Below, piece after piece: positions 8,013 through 15,434 of a DNA stretch of 64,000 bases. Numbering within the stretch: the stretch's first letter is position 1; each line of letters starts with the position of its first letter. The position numbers and the translations under genes are program-made. The notes beneath the pieces were generated by a model that worked only from the letters and a program-made list of their open reading frames with translations, did no database searches and was not told the origin of the DNA. The stretch comes from Bacteroidota bacterium. Its GTDB lineage: Bacteria > Bacteroidota > Bacteroidia > M30B66. The stretch is taken from positions 22,047 to 86,046 of the forward strand of contig CANHIS010000003.1 of NCBI GenBank assembly GCA_947460255.1, in the 5' to 3' direction.

Positions 8013-8276
8013 TTATTCGAAAGACAATTGAAAGTCTCCGTTATCGGTCATTTTTTGAATCGGTTTTGAAGTGTTCGTTGAAAGCAGACTTTTTCTCATG
8101 TCTGCAAGTTTTTGCATGTGTGCTTTGTTAGGACTCACGAGCGGAAATTCTTCCATCATGAACTGCTGAACGAGCAATTCGGCAGATGCAGGATCGTCAG
8201 TTAATCGAGATTCAAATTTCCTGAACACCTCGTTTAATCTGCGTAATTGCACTTCCTGTTCTTGTGTTAATGACAT
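8013..8276 (-). CDS. Hypothetical 87-residue protein
   Basis: A small soluble, charged and probably all-helical protein beginning MSLTQEQEVQLRRLNEVFRK. No domain is recognised and there is no signal or membrane segment. The frame extends upstream to 8324 (16 more residues), but the inner Met fits better because the upstream part reads like AT-rich leader sequence. It lies between the M28 peptidase and the divergent enoyl-CoA isomerase gene. Confidence 0.6.
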   Translation of the reverse strand: MSLTQEQEVQLRRLNEVFRKFESRLTDDPASAELLVQQFMMEEFPLVSPNKAHMQKLADMRKSLLSTNTSKPIQKMTDNGDFQLSFE

Positions 8277-8400
8277 GTTGCGAATTTTAGACAATATTCT
8301 AATTCTATTATCTAAATTAAACAATTCATTCTTGATTCGATTAACTGTAGTCGATTAGTTATCAACAGCATAAATCCTCCGAAAATCCTGAGTTTTCTCT

Positions 8401-8408
8401 TACTTTTG
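8401..8408 (+). promoter_or_regulatory. -7 promoter box of the enoyl-CoA isomerase gene
   Basis: TACTTTTG matches TAnnTTTG. The ATG lies 20 bases downstream. Confidence 0.55.
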
Positions 8409-8427
8409 AAGAATAAAGAAAGCGCAC

Positions 8428-9186
8428 ATGAGCAGCATTAAAATTGAATTGATTGGTGATAAGGCCGTTATAAGGTTAGATCGAGGAAAAGTTAATGCAA
8501 TTAATGCAGATGTTATTCACGATTTAACGCAGGCTATACTAGAGCTTAAGGCTGATGAGAAGGTTCGTGGAGTAATGATTACAGGAAAAGGAGAGTTTTT
8601 TTCGGCAGGCCTAGATGTAGTTGAGCTTTACAATTACAACGAAGAAGAAATCCTCAATTTTTGGAGAGATTATGATCGCTTGTTGAGGTTGATGATTGCA
8701 TTCCCGAAACCACTGGTAGCAGCCATTAACGGACATTGTTCTGCTGGTGGATGTTTGCTTACTTTGGGCTGCGATTACCGCGTGATGGCTTCTGGAAATT
8801 ATCGAATTGGATTGAATGAAGTGGCTTTAGGAATCGTAATTCCAGAAACTGTATATCACTTGTATTCCTTTGCCATCGGAAGAAGCAAGGCCTATCAGTA
8901 TTTACTGGAAGGCAAAATGCACTCGCCCGACGAAGCCTTGTCCTGCGGATTAATCCACGAATTGCATCCATTGGAACAAGTTGAACTTCATGCAAACAAA
9001 CAATTAGATCATTACTTAAAATTTAGCACTGCAGTTTGGGCACAGAGTAAGCTCAACTTCCGCAACGCGTTATTGCAAAGAATAAGAACCGATTTCCAAA
9101 CTACCTTCGAACACACAATTCGCCAATGGTGGTCGGAAGAATCGAGAAGCATTATGGTTGGAATGATCGCTAAGCTAAAAGGCTGA
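8428..9186 (+). CDS. Enoyl-CoA hydratase/isomerase family protein (ECI1-like)
   Basis: A 252-residue crotonase-fold enzyme. Oxyanion-hole segments are FSAGLD (58-63) and GHCSAGGC (102-109). A single acidic residue, Glu131 in IGLNEVALG, sits where mitochondrial delta3,delta2-enoyl-CoA isomerases have their catalytic Glu, and the CDYRV and IGLNE blocks resemble those enzymes more than hydratases. The likely role is double-bond isomerisation in beta-oxidation of unsaturated acyl-CoA. It is monocistronic, with its own promoter. The substrate is inferred from motifs only. Confidence 0.85.
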   Translation: MSSIKIELIGDKAVIRLDRGKVNAINADVIHDLTQAILELKADEKVRGVMITGKGEFFSAGLDVVELYNYNEEEILNFWRDYDRLLRLMIAFPKPLVAAINGHCSAGGCLLTLGCDYRVMASGNYRIGLNEVALGIVIPETVYHLYSFAIGRSKAYQYLLEGKMHSPDEALSCGLIHELHPLEQVELHANKQLDHYLKFSTAVWAQSKLNFRNALLQRIRTDFQTTFEHTIRQWWSEESRSIMVGMIAKLKG

Positions 9187-9250
9187 CATTTATCAGCTGA
9201 TAATCAAATAGATAGATTTTCTTTATACAGATTTTAAGTTTAATTCAAAG

Positions 9251-9272
9251 TGTAACAATTGTATCCATTGCA
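9251..9272 (+). promoter_or_regulatory. Putative Crp/Fnr-type operator, sulfur island copy 1
   Basis: TGTAAC-N10-ATTGCA agrees at 16 of 22 positions with the near-perfect palindrome at 11667-11688. Its centre is about 34 bases upstream of the end of the -7 box, a class II activator position. Confidence 0.5.
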
Positions 9273-9288
9273 TGGATCATCGGTGATC

Positions 9289-9296
9289 TACTTTTG
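9289..9296 (+). promoter_or_regulatory. -7 promoter box of the persulfide dioxygenase-rhodanese gene
   Basis: TACTTTTG fits TAnnTTTG. It lies inside the longer open frame that begins at 9259, and so argues for the start at 9316. Confidence 0.6.
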
Positions 9297-9315
9297 TCTT
9301 ATCAAAAATTCAAAA

Positions 9316-10734
9316 ATGAAAGTAGAACAAATTTATACAGGATGTTTGGCTCAAGGCGCTTACTATATTGTATCGAACGGAGAAGCCGCAATCATTGATC
9401 CACTTCGCGAAACCAAGCCTTACATGGATCGTTTGGAGAAGGACAATGTGAAATTGAAATATATTTTCGAAACGCATTTTCATGCGGATTTTGTTTCAGG
9501 TCATCTGGATTTGAGTAAAAATACTGGCGCGCCGATTATTTATGGTCCGAACGCAAAGCCTGAATTTGATGCAATTATTGCAACCGACGAGCAGATTTTT
9601 GAATTGGGTGCATTGAAGATTAAAGTGCTTCATACACCTGGTCACACCATGGAAAGTACCACATTCTTGTTAATTGATGAGAATGGAAAAGACCACTGCA
9701 TATTCTCTGGCGATACATTGTTCCTCGGTGATGTAGGGCGTCCGGATTTGGCGCAGAAAGCAGCGAGCATGACCCAAGAAGAACTTGCAGGCACTTTGTA
9801 CGAAAGTTTGATGAATAAAATCATGCCTTTGGCGGATGATGTGATTGTTTATCCTGCACATGGCGCTGGAAGTGCTTGTGGTAAAAATATGATGAAAGAA
9901 ACGGTGGATACTTTGGGCAACCAAAAGCGCATGAATTATGCCTTGAATCAACCTAGTAAAGAAGCATTTATTGCAGCTGTAACGGACGGATTACTTCCTC
10001 CTCCAGCATATTTTGGAATGAACGTAGCGATGAACAAAAAAGGCTACGATAGTTTTGAAAACGTATTTAACAATGGCATGCGTGCATTGTCGCCAGATGA
10101 ATTCGAAGTAGCTGCCGAAACTGGTGGAAACGCTTTAATGCTCGACACGCGCGACAGTGCAATTTTCCATAAAGGATTTGTGCCACAGTCGATTAATATC
10201 GGAATTAACGGAGATTTCGCTCCTTGGGTGGGTGCTTTGGTTGGAAATGTTGCACAACCAATTTTGTTGATCACCGAAGATGGAATGGAAGAAGAAACTG
10301 TTACACGTCTCACTCGTGTTGGTTTCGATAATATTTTAGGACATTTAAAAGGTGGTTTTAATGCTTGGTTAAATGCAGGAAAAGAAATCGACACCGTAAA
10401 CCGGATTTCTGCTAAGCAATTTTCTGAAACCGTTGATATAGCTACCGATGTTGTGGTAGATGTTCGTAAAGAAAGTGAATATTCTGCTGAACACGTTGAT
10501 GGCGCATATTCAAAACCTTTGGCATACATCAATGAATGGATTAAAGATATCAATCCTGAACAGCATTTCTTCCTTCATTGCGCTGGTGGATACCGCAGTA
10601 TGATTGCTAGTAGTATTCTTCAAGCACGCGGATACCGCAATTTTACTGAAGTGGAAGGTGGTTTCAAGGCAATCGCTGAAACCTCAGTGCCAAAAACTGA
10701 TTTCGTTTGCCAGAGTAAGGTAATGAAAGCTTAA
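9316..10734 (+). CDS. Persulfide dioxygenase-like MBL-fold protein fused to two rhodanese domains
   Basis: A 472-residue cytoplasmic protein. Residues 1-200 form an ETHE1/Blh-type metallo-beta-lactamase fold with metal ligands H54, H56 and D58 (THFHADFVSGH), H110, D133 and H182. Family members oxidise glutathione or other persulfides to sulfite. Residues about 265-355 are a rhodanese domain without the catalytic Cys (LITEDGMEEE loop). Residues about 362-465 are a rhodanese with Cys422 in HCAGGYRS. The fusion would hand sulfane sulfur to the dioxygenase. Met1 at 9316 is chosen because the promoter lies inside the 19-residue extension. It is the first gene of the sulfur island, upstream of a sulfite-exporter-type gene. 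Confidence 0.92.
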   Translation: MKVEQIYTGCLAQGAYYIVSNGEAAIIDPLRETKPYMDRLEKDNVKLKYIFETHFHADFVSGHLDLSKNTGAPIIYGPNAKPEFDAIIATDEQIFELGALKIKVLHTPGHTMESTTFLLIDENGKDHCIFSGDTLFLGDVGRPDLAQKAASMTQEELAGTLYESLMNKIMPLADDVIVYPAHGAGSACGKNMMKETVDTLGNQKRMNYALNQPSKEAFIAAVTDGLLPPPAYFGMNVAMNKKGYDSFENVFNNGMRALSPDEFEVAAETGGNALMLDTRDSAIFHKGFVPQSINIGINGDFAPWVGALVGNVAQPILLITEDGMEEETVTRLTRVGFDNILGHLKGGFNAWLNAGKEIDTVNRISAKQFSETVDIATDVVVDVRKESEYSAEHVDGAYSKPLAYINEWIKDINPEQHFFLHCAGGYRSMIASSILQARGYRNFTEVEGGFKAIAETSVPKTDFVCQSKVMKA

Positions 10735-10744
10735 TTGTTCCTCG

Positions 10745-10785
10745 GTACAATGCAAATCAAATCGGTTTGCATTGTACTATTTTCA
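10745..10785 (+). terminator. Strong hairpin, possible terminator
   Basis: A perfect 12-bp stem GTACAATGCAAA/TTTGCATTGTAC is followed only by TATTTTC, a weak U tract. It may give partial termination or protect the 3' end between the persulfide dioxygenase and TSUP genes. Confidence 0.5.
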
Positions 10786-10855
10786 TGAATTTTCGCATTT
10801 GAAACTCCTTGATAAATCAAGTGAACTAGCGAAATAATTAATATTCAAAAATAAA

Positions 10856-11656
10856 ATGGAAATCATTGGCTTTATTGCTTCTATTGCAATTGGAATTTCT
10901 TTGGGATTAATTGGAGGTGGAGGAAGTATTCTTACCGTTCCAGTTTTGGTTTATTTATTTGGTGTAGATACTGTTCTAGCAACTGCTTATTCGCTTTTTA
11001 TTGTAGGATTGAGCAGTGCTGTCGGATCGGTGAATTTCTTCCGAAAAGGATTGGTAAATATCAAGACAGCAATTGTTTTTGGTATTCCTTCAATTATTGC
11101 TGTATTCGCTACTCGAGCATTGATGGTGCCTGCAATACCTAAAGAGGTGTTTACGCTGGGAGATTTTATCGTTACAAAGAGTATTTTAATGATGTTGCTG
11201 TTTGCAGTTTTAATGATTGCTGCTTCATACAGCATGATTAAGAAAGACAAACCGAAGCCCAACAACGCTTTGCCAGAAGAACAAAAATTCAATTACCCAA
11301 TGATTCTATTAGAAGGTGCCGTTGTTGGTGTATTAACAGGATTGGTTGGAGCAGGTGGAGGATTTTTAATTATTCCGGCTTTGGTCGTATTAAGTAAACT
11401 TCCAATGAAAGAGGCAGTGGGAACCTCCTTGGCAATTATTGCAGCTAAATCGCTCATTGGATTTTTTGGAGAAGGCGGAGAAACTGTTATTGATTGGGTG
11501 TTCCTTATGAAAGTATCAGCGTTCGCCATTGCAGGAATTTTCATTGGTACAGCACTTTCAAAAAGAATTGATGGAGCTAAATTAAAGCCTGCATTTGGAT
11601 GGTTTGTATTGGTAATGGGAATTTACATCATCATTAAGGAGACAATGTTTAAATAA
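10856..11656 (+). CDS. TSUP family (TauE/SafE) membrane exporter
   Basis: A 266-residue integral membrane protein with about eight hydrophobic segments arranged as two related halves. Each half starts with a glycine-rich turn (LIGGGGSILTVP near 19-30 and VGAGGGFLIIPAL near 160-175), the TSUP hallmark. Family members move sulfite, sulfoacetate or other organosulfur anions. Its position directly after a persulfide dioxygenase, whose product is sulfite, supports sulfite export. A charged loop near 128-145 separates the halves. The promoter is unclear. Confidence 0.88.
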   Translation: MEIIGFIASIAIGISLGLIGGGGSILTVPVLVYLFGVDTVLATAYSLFIVGLSSAVGSVNFFRKGLVNIKTAIVFGIPSIIAVFATRALMVPAIPKEVFTLGDFIVTKSILMMLLFAVLMIAASYSMIKKDKPKPNNALPEEQKFNYPMILLEGAVVGVLTGLVGAGGGFLIIPALVVLSKLPMKEAVGTSLAIIAAKSLIGFFGEGGETVIDWVFLMKVSAFAIAGIFIGTALSKRIDGAKLKPAFGWFVLVMGIYIIIKETMFK

Positions 11657-11666
11657 ATCAAAGCTT

Positions 11667-11688
11667 GGTAACAAATGTAACCGTTACC
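11667..11688 (+). promoter_or_regulatory. Putative Crp/Fnr-type operator, sulfur island copy 2
   Basis: A near-perfect palindrome GGTAAC-N10-GTTACC. A possible -7 box CATTTTTG (11704-11711) ends about 34 bases after its centre, the same spacing as copy 1 at 9251-9272. The Crp/Fnr gene at 19067 is the obvious candidate binder. Confidence 0.55.
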
Positions 11689-11734
11689 CAAAAAACATTG
11701 TTCCATTTTTGTCATTCACGTAAAATCTAAATGC

Positions 11735-12049
11735 ATGGGATTTCTAAGCAATATCTTTGGAAGTAGCAGTCAAACAGAAGATTTAAAAGCAATTATTTCT
11801 TCTGGAGCATTTTTGGTCGATGTTCGCAGTAAAGCGGAATTCGAATCAGGAAGTGCGAAAGGAGCAGTAAATATTCCTGTGGATCAGATTGATTTTCATT
11901 TGGACCAATTCAAAGGAAAGGATAGAATAGTGGTATTCTGCCGCAGCGGAAACAGAAGTAGTCATGCCAAGTACACTTTAGAAAAGAACGGCATTAAAAA
12001 CGTTGTAAATGGTGGAACTTGGCAGAATGTGTTGAAAAATCAATCTTGA
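11735..12049 (+). CDS. Single-domain rhodanese, cytoplasmic
   Basis: A 104-residue sulfurtransferase domain. It has LVDVRSKAEFESG at the substrate-side strand, the catalytic loop FCRSGNRSS with Cys69, and the closing GIKNVVNGGTW. No signal peptide is present. Such proteins carry persulfide sulfur from thiosulfate or GSSH to acceptors. The next gene is a close paralogue that starts 5 bases downstream, indicating tandem duplication and cotranscription. Confidence 0.92.
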   Translation: MGFLSNIFGSSSQTEDLKAIISSGAFLVDVRSKAEFESGSAKGAVNIPVDQIDFHLDQFKGKDRIVVFCRSGNRSSHAKYTLEKNGIKNVVNGGTWQNVLKNQS

Positions 12050-12054
12050 AAACG

Positions 12055-12402
12055 ATGAAGTCTTTTTATAAATCAATTTTTTTATTGCTCACCATTTTTG
12101 TTTTTGCAGCTTGTTCAGGACAAAAATCAGCCATTGATGTAGAACATGCATTTTTGGTAGATGTTAGAACACCGGGTGAATTTGCCGAAGGATCAGTTCC
12201 TGGTGCAGTGAATATTCCAGTAGATGAAATTTCACAAAGGTTAGAAGAATTTAAAGGGAAAGAACAAGTTGTAGTTTTTTGCAGAAGTGGAAGTCGCAGT
12301 TCAAGAGCTGAAGGAATATTAACCAGCAACGGAATTAAAAATGTTGTGAATGGTGGAACTTGGCAAATGGTAGATGAATTGGTAAAATCAAAAAATAAAT
12401 AA
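12055..12402 (+). CDS. Lipid-anchored rhodanese
   Basis: A 115-residue protein beginning MKSFYKSIFLLLTIF with a lipobox ending at Cys20 (FVFAACSG). It is followed by a full rhodanese domain with LVDVRTPGEF, Cys76 in FCRSGSRSS and GIKNVVNGGTW. It shares long identical stretches with the preceding cytoplasmic rhodanese, so one copy acquired a lipoprotein signal. The longer frame from 12019 overlaps the previous gene and would bury the signal peptide, so the start at 12055 is used. It probably handles thiosulfate or persulfide at the periplasmic face. Confidence 0.9.
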   Translation: MKSFYKSIFLLLTIFVFAACSGQKSAIDVEHAFLVDVRTPGEFAEGSVPGAVNIPVDEISQRLEEFKGKEQVVVFCRSGSRSSRAEGILTSNGIKNVVNGGTWQMVDELVKSKNK

Positions 12403-12453
12403 ATCAGGATAATTTCTAATTCATAGTGTTAGAATGAAATGCTGATTTTTTGT
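12401..12453 (+). terminator. Rho-independent terminator after the rhodanese pair
   Basis: AAATCAG pairs with CTGATTT and encloses an inner stem TTCTAA/TTAGAA, followed by TTTTTTG. It separates the rhodanese unit from the operon that begins at 12480. Confidence 0.65.
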
Positions 12454-12479
12454 TCGTCTTAAAATAATGATCTGAAAAC

Positions 12480-13313
12480 ATGAACGAACTCAATGTAGTT
12501 ATCCCAACCGATTTTAGTGTTCAGGCAGAATATGCCTACATTATGGTTAAAAAACTGGAAGAGAAAATTCCAGTAATTGTTCAATTCCTACATGTTCTGC
12601 AGGTGCCAGACACGGTGACTATGGATTCAAAAGGAAATATTTCTACGTGTGGAGACATAGACGCAAAACATGTTGAAATGCAGCGTGATATTGCATTACG
12701 TAAATTAAATAATCTAAAAACATTGTATGGAGAAGATATTCAAGTGCATTTGCGATTAGGAAAAGTAAATGATGGAATTCTCCAGTTTGCTGAAGAAGCT
12801 AAAGTAGACTTGATTGTTATGGGAACCACTGGTGCATTTGGATTAAAGGAAAAGCTATCAGGCAGTGAAACTCAAATTGTTGCAAGAAAGTCGGAAATTC
12901 CTGTGCTTTCTTTAATGTGTGATCGAAGTGATTTAAAAATTGAGAATCTATTGTTGGTTCATGATTTTAATAGGCCCGAAAAGCTCGATTTGTCTGTAAT
13001 GAAGAAGCTCATGAATGCCTTTGGATGCACACTTCACATGCTACAAATTACTTCCGGAAATCCGGAAGCAGAAATGGTTGCATTCGAAGAAAATATCAAG
13101 CTGTTTGCAATGTTAAACAGTGTGCAGAAATATGTCCCACATTTGGTTAAGGATATTGACGTTGAAAATGGCGTGGTGCATTTTAATCAAATGAACAATA
13201 TGGATATCATCTGTATTGGAACACATGGTAAAGGAAGCAGACTGCACAAAAGTGCCACCGAGAAGTTGATTAATCATCTTTTCAAACCGATTATCTCATT
13301 TCACCTCAATTAA
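12480..13313 (+). CDS. Tandem universal stress protein (UspA-like)
   Basis: A 277-residue protein of two Usp domains (about 1-147 and 153-277). The first keeps a nucleotide-binding pattern GTTGAFGLKEKLSGS. The second ends with the shorter GTHGKGSRLHKS. Usp proteins bind ATP or AMP and modulate responses to redox and energy stress. It is the first gene of an eight-gene operon with 18- to 30-base gaps or overlaps, which suggests a signalling role in thiosulfate metabolism. No clear -7 box was found just upstream. Confidence 0.85.
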   Translation: MNELNVVIPTDFSVQAEYAYIMVKKLEEKIPVIVQFLHVLQVPDTVTMDSKGNISTCGDIDAKHVEMQRDIALRKLNNLKTLYGEDIQVHLRLGKVNDGILQFAEEAKVDLIVMGTTGAFGLKEKLSGSETQIVARKSEIPVLSLMCDRSDLKIENLLLVHDFNRPEKLDLSVMKKLMNAFGCTLHMLQITSGNPEAEMVAFEENIKLFAMLNSVQKYVPHLVKDIDVENGVVHFNQMNNMDIICIGTHGKGSRLHKSATEKLINHLFKPIISFHLN

Positions 13314-13331
13314 TCAGCACTTCTCAAAATT

Positions 13332-13889
13332 ATGATTGAATTTATCACACAACCTTGGTCTTGGTGGTTCTCAGGAATCATTATTTCAGCCATCATGTTT
13401 ACTATGCTTTATTTTGGGCAATCATTTGGATTCTCCTCTAACTTGAGAACAATTTGTTCTATTGCTGGAGCTGGTAAAATGGTGAAATTCTTCGATTTTA
13501 ATTGGAGAAGTCAACTATGGAATATCGTATTTTTAATTGGTGCCATAATCGGAGGATTTATTGCGAATCAATTTTTAAGCAATGATGAACCAGTGAAGAT
13601 TTCAAAAGCAACGATTGAAACGCTTTCTCAATACGGATTTGAAGCTCCTAAAGGTGCCCAACCTGATGAATTGTTTACGTGGGAAGCCGTTTTTACGTTG
13701 AAAGGATTTCTAGTTTTAGCCATTGGAGGTTTATTGGTAGGCTTCGGAGCAAGATATGCCGGTGGATGTACTTCTGGACATGCCATTAGTGGCTTAAGTG
13801 ACCTTCAAATTCCTTCTCTAGTTGCAGTAATTGGATTTTTTCTTGGAGGTTTAATCATGACCTACTTCATCTTTCCACTTATATTTTAA
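13332..13889 (+). CDS. YeeE/YedE family transporter, first half (thiosulfate uptake)
   Basis: A 185-residue membrane protein with about four transmembrane segments. It carries the family motif GARYAGGCTSGHAISG (residues about 139-154), whose Cys145 belongs to the conserved thiosulfate relay of TsuA-like transporters. In many Bacteroidota the two halves of YeeE are separate genes, and the second half follows here after 22 bases. The likely task is moving thiosulfate across the inner membrane for the neighbouring sulfur enzymes. A charged loop at about 84-115 sits between membrane segments. Confidence 0.9.
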   Translation: MIEFITQPWSWWFSGIIISAIMFTMLYFGQSFGFSSNLRTICSIAGAGKMVKFFDFNWRSQLWNIVFLIGAIIGGFIANQFLSNDEPVKISKATIETLSQYGFEAPKGAQPDELFTWEAVFTLKGFLVLAIGGLLVGFGARYAGGCTSGHAISGLSDLQIPSLVAVIGFFLGGLIMTYFIFPLIF

Positions 13890-13911
13890 CATACAATAAA
13901 TTTCAATCGAA

Positions 13912-14325
13912 ATGAAGTTTCTAAAGTTTTTAATTGTTGGTGTTATTTTCGGAATTGTAATGGCCAAATCAGAAGCCTTTTCTTGGTACCGAATTCAAGA
14001 AATGTTTCGATTTCAGTCGTTTCATATGTATGGAATTATTGGAACTGCCGTTGTTTTAGGTGTTCTTGGAGTTGCTTTAATTAAGAAGTATAAAATCCGA
14101 GATTTTGCAGGGAATACAATTTTATTTCATCCCAAAGACAAAGCTTATCCTCGATACATTATTGGTGGAACTCTTTTCGGACTTGGTTGGGCACTCAGTG
14201 GTGCTTGTCCTGGTCCAATGGTGGTAAATATCGGTTATGGTTATTTGCCATTTATCATAGTATTCCTTTTTGCTGCCCTAGGAACATTTCTTTATGGGAT
14301 AATTAAGGACAAACTCCCTCATTAA
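13912..14325 (+). CDS. YeeE/YedE family transporter, second half
   Basis: A 137-residue membrane protein with about four transmembrane segments and the motif GLGWALSGACPGP (90-102), matching the second Cys-bearing repeat of YeeE (Cys99). With the preceding gene it should form one split transporter for thiosulfate or a related sulfur species. It lies 23 bases before the TsdA-like cytochrome gene. Confidence 0.9.
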   Translation: MKFLKFLIVGVIFGIVMAKSEAFSWYRIQEMFRFQSFHMYGIIGTAVVLGVLGVALIKKYKIRDFAGNTILFHPKDKAYPRYIIGGTLFGLGWALSGACPGPMVVNIGYGYLPFIIVFLFAALGTFLYGIIKDKLPH

Positions 14326-14348
14326 TTTCTTTTTCAATTTTTTCGCAG

Positions 14349-15416
14349 ATGAGCACAGAAAATCTACAAGGGAAAGACGAAGAGTTGCAGCAACAGCTTG
14401 GCAGAAGTATTATATTCCTTTTTATCACTGCTGCAGTTGTTTTTATATTGTTCATGATTTTACTGAATTTCAATTTTTCTAACAGCAATAAAACATTAGA
14501 AGAAAAGAAATCTTTATTAAAAGAAGGTTCGAAAGCTGATCAAGTTGAACTTTGGGAAGCCCCGATCCCAGAATCTATCTCTGATACTGCTCAAAAATCA
14601 CTTGTACTTTATGGCAAGGAACTCATTGCGCACACGTCAAAATATCTTGGTCCTAAAGGCTCTGTTTTGCAAATTAGCAATGGATTAAATTGCCAGAATT
14701 GCCACCTTGATGCAGGTACTCGACCATGGGGAAATAACTATGGTTCCGTAGCTTCTATGTATCCAAAATTTAGAGCAAGAAGTGGCAGCACTGAGAATAT
14801 TTACAAACGAGTAAATGATTGTTTTGAAAGAAGTTTAAATGGGAAATCGCTTGATACACTTGGAAGAGAAATGCAAGCCATTAAATCCTACATTGAATTC
14901 TTAGGAACTAACGTTGAAAAAGGTGAAAAAGCAGAAGGCTCTGGATTCAAAGATCTTGCGTTTATGGATCGTGCAGCAGATCCTGAAAAAGGCAAATTGG
15001 TGTATGATCAGAAATGCTTAAGTTGTCATCAAGCAGATGGCCAAGGCAGCCAATTACCTGATGGTTCAGAATATTCTTTTCCTCCGCTATGGGGGAAATT
15101 TAGCTACAACGATGGTGCAGGTTTGTATAGAATTACCAATTTTGCGAAATATGTAAAATACAACATGCCACTAGGAGCTACGCACGACAACACACAATTG
15201 TCGAATGAAGAAGCTTGGGATGTTGCTGCATACGTAAATTCTCAACCACGACCGCACATCAATGTGCCTAAGGATTGGCCAGATGTTTCTAAAAAGCCAA
15301 TTGATCACCCCTTCGGACCATATTCAGATAAGTTTTCACAGGAACAACATAAATACGGACCTTGGGGACCAATTGCTGAGGAAAGAAAAAAGAAAGAATC
15401 GAAAGACAAGAAGTAG
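14349..15416 (+). CDS. TsdA-like dihaem cytochrome c (thiosulfate dehydrogenase type)
   Basis: A 355-residue protein anchored by one membrane helix (about 20-41) with the rest in the periplasm. The two haem sites are CQNCH (115-119) and CLSCH (223-227). Cys158 in RVNDCFERSLNG corresponds to the axial Cys ligand of the active haem in TsdA, and Met273 in YNMPLG can ligate the second haem. TsdA couples two thiosulfates to tetrathionate and is related to SoxA, which conjugates thiosulfate to a carrier Cys. The tail is Lys/Glu-rich. Its place before a SoxB-like gene suggests a SoxAX-like role. Confidence 0.9.
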   Translation: MSTENLQGKDEELQQQLGRSIIFLFITAAVVFILFMILLNFNFSNSNKTLEEKKSLLKEGSKADQVELWEAPIPESISDTAQKSLVLYGKELIAHTSKYLGPKGSVLQISNGLNCQNCHLDAGTRPWGNNYGSVASMYPKFRARSGSTENIYKRVNDCFERSLNGKSLDTLGREMQAIKSYIEFLGTNVEKGEKAEGSGFKDLAFMDRAADPEKGKLVYDQKCLSCHQADGQGSQLPDGSEYSFPPLWGKFSYNDGAGLYRITNFAKYVKYNMPLGATHDNTQLSNEEAWDVAAYVNSQPRPHINVPKDWPDVSKKPIDHPFGPYSDKFSQEQHKYGPWGPIAEERKKKESKDKK

Positions 15417-15434
15417 TTTTCAAACCGTCATCTT

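Noticed and set aside
9259..9315. 19-residue N-terminal extension of the persulfide dioxygenase
   Set aside because: The -7 box at 9289-9296 and the operator lie inside it, and the family begins at MKVEQIY.
10044..10553. 169-codon frame antisense to the persulfide dioxygenase
   Set aside because: It is fully covered by a confident gene and has no promoter or family match.
10809..10820. TTGATAAATCAA, an FNR-box-like palindrome before the TauE/SafE gene
   Set aside because: Half-sites are separated by 2 bases rather than the 4 of a standard Fnr box, and it does not match the other operators.
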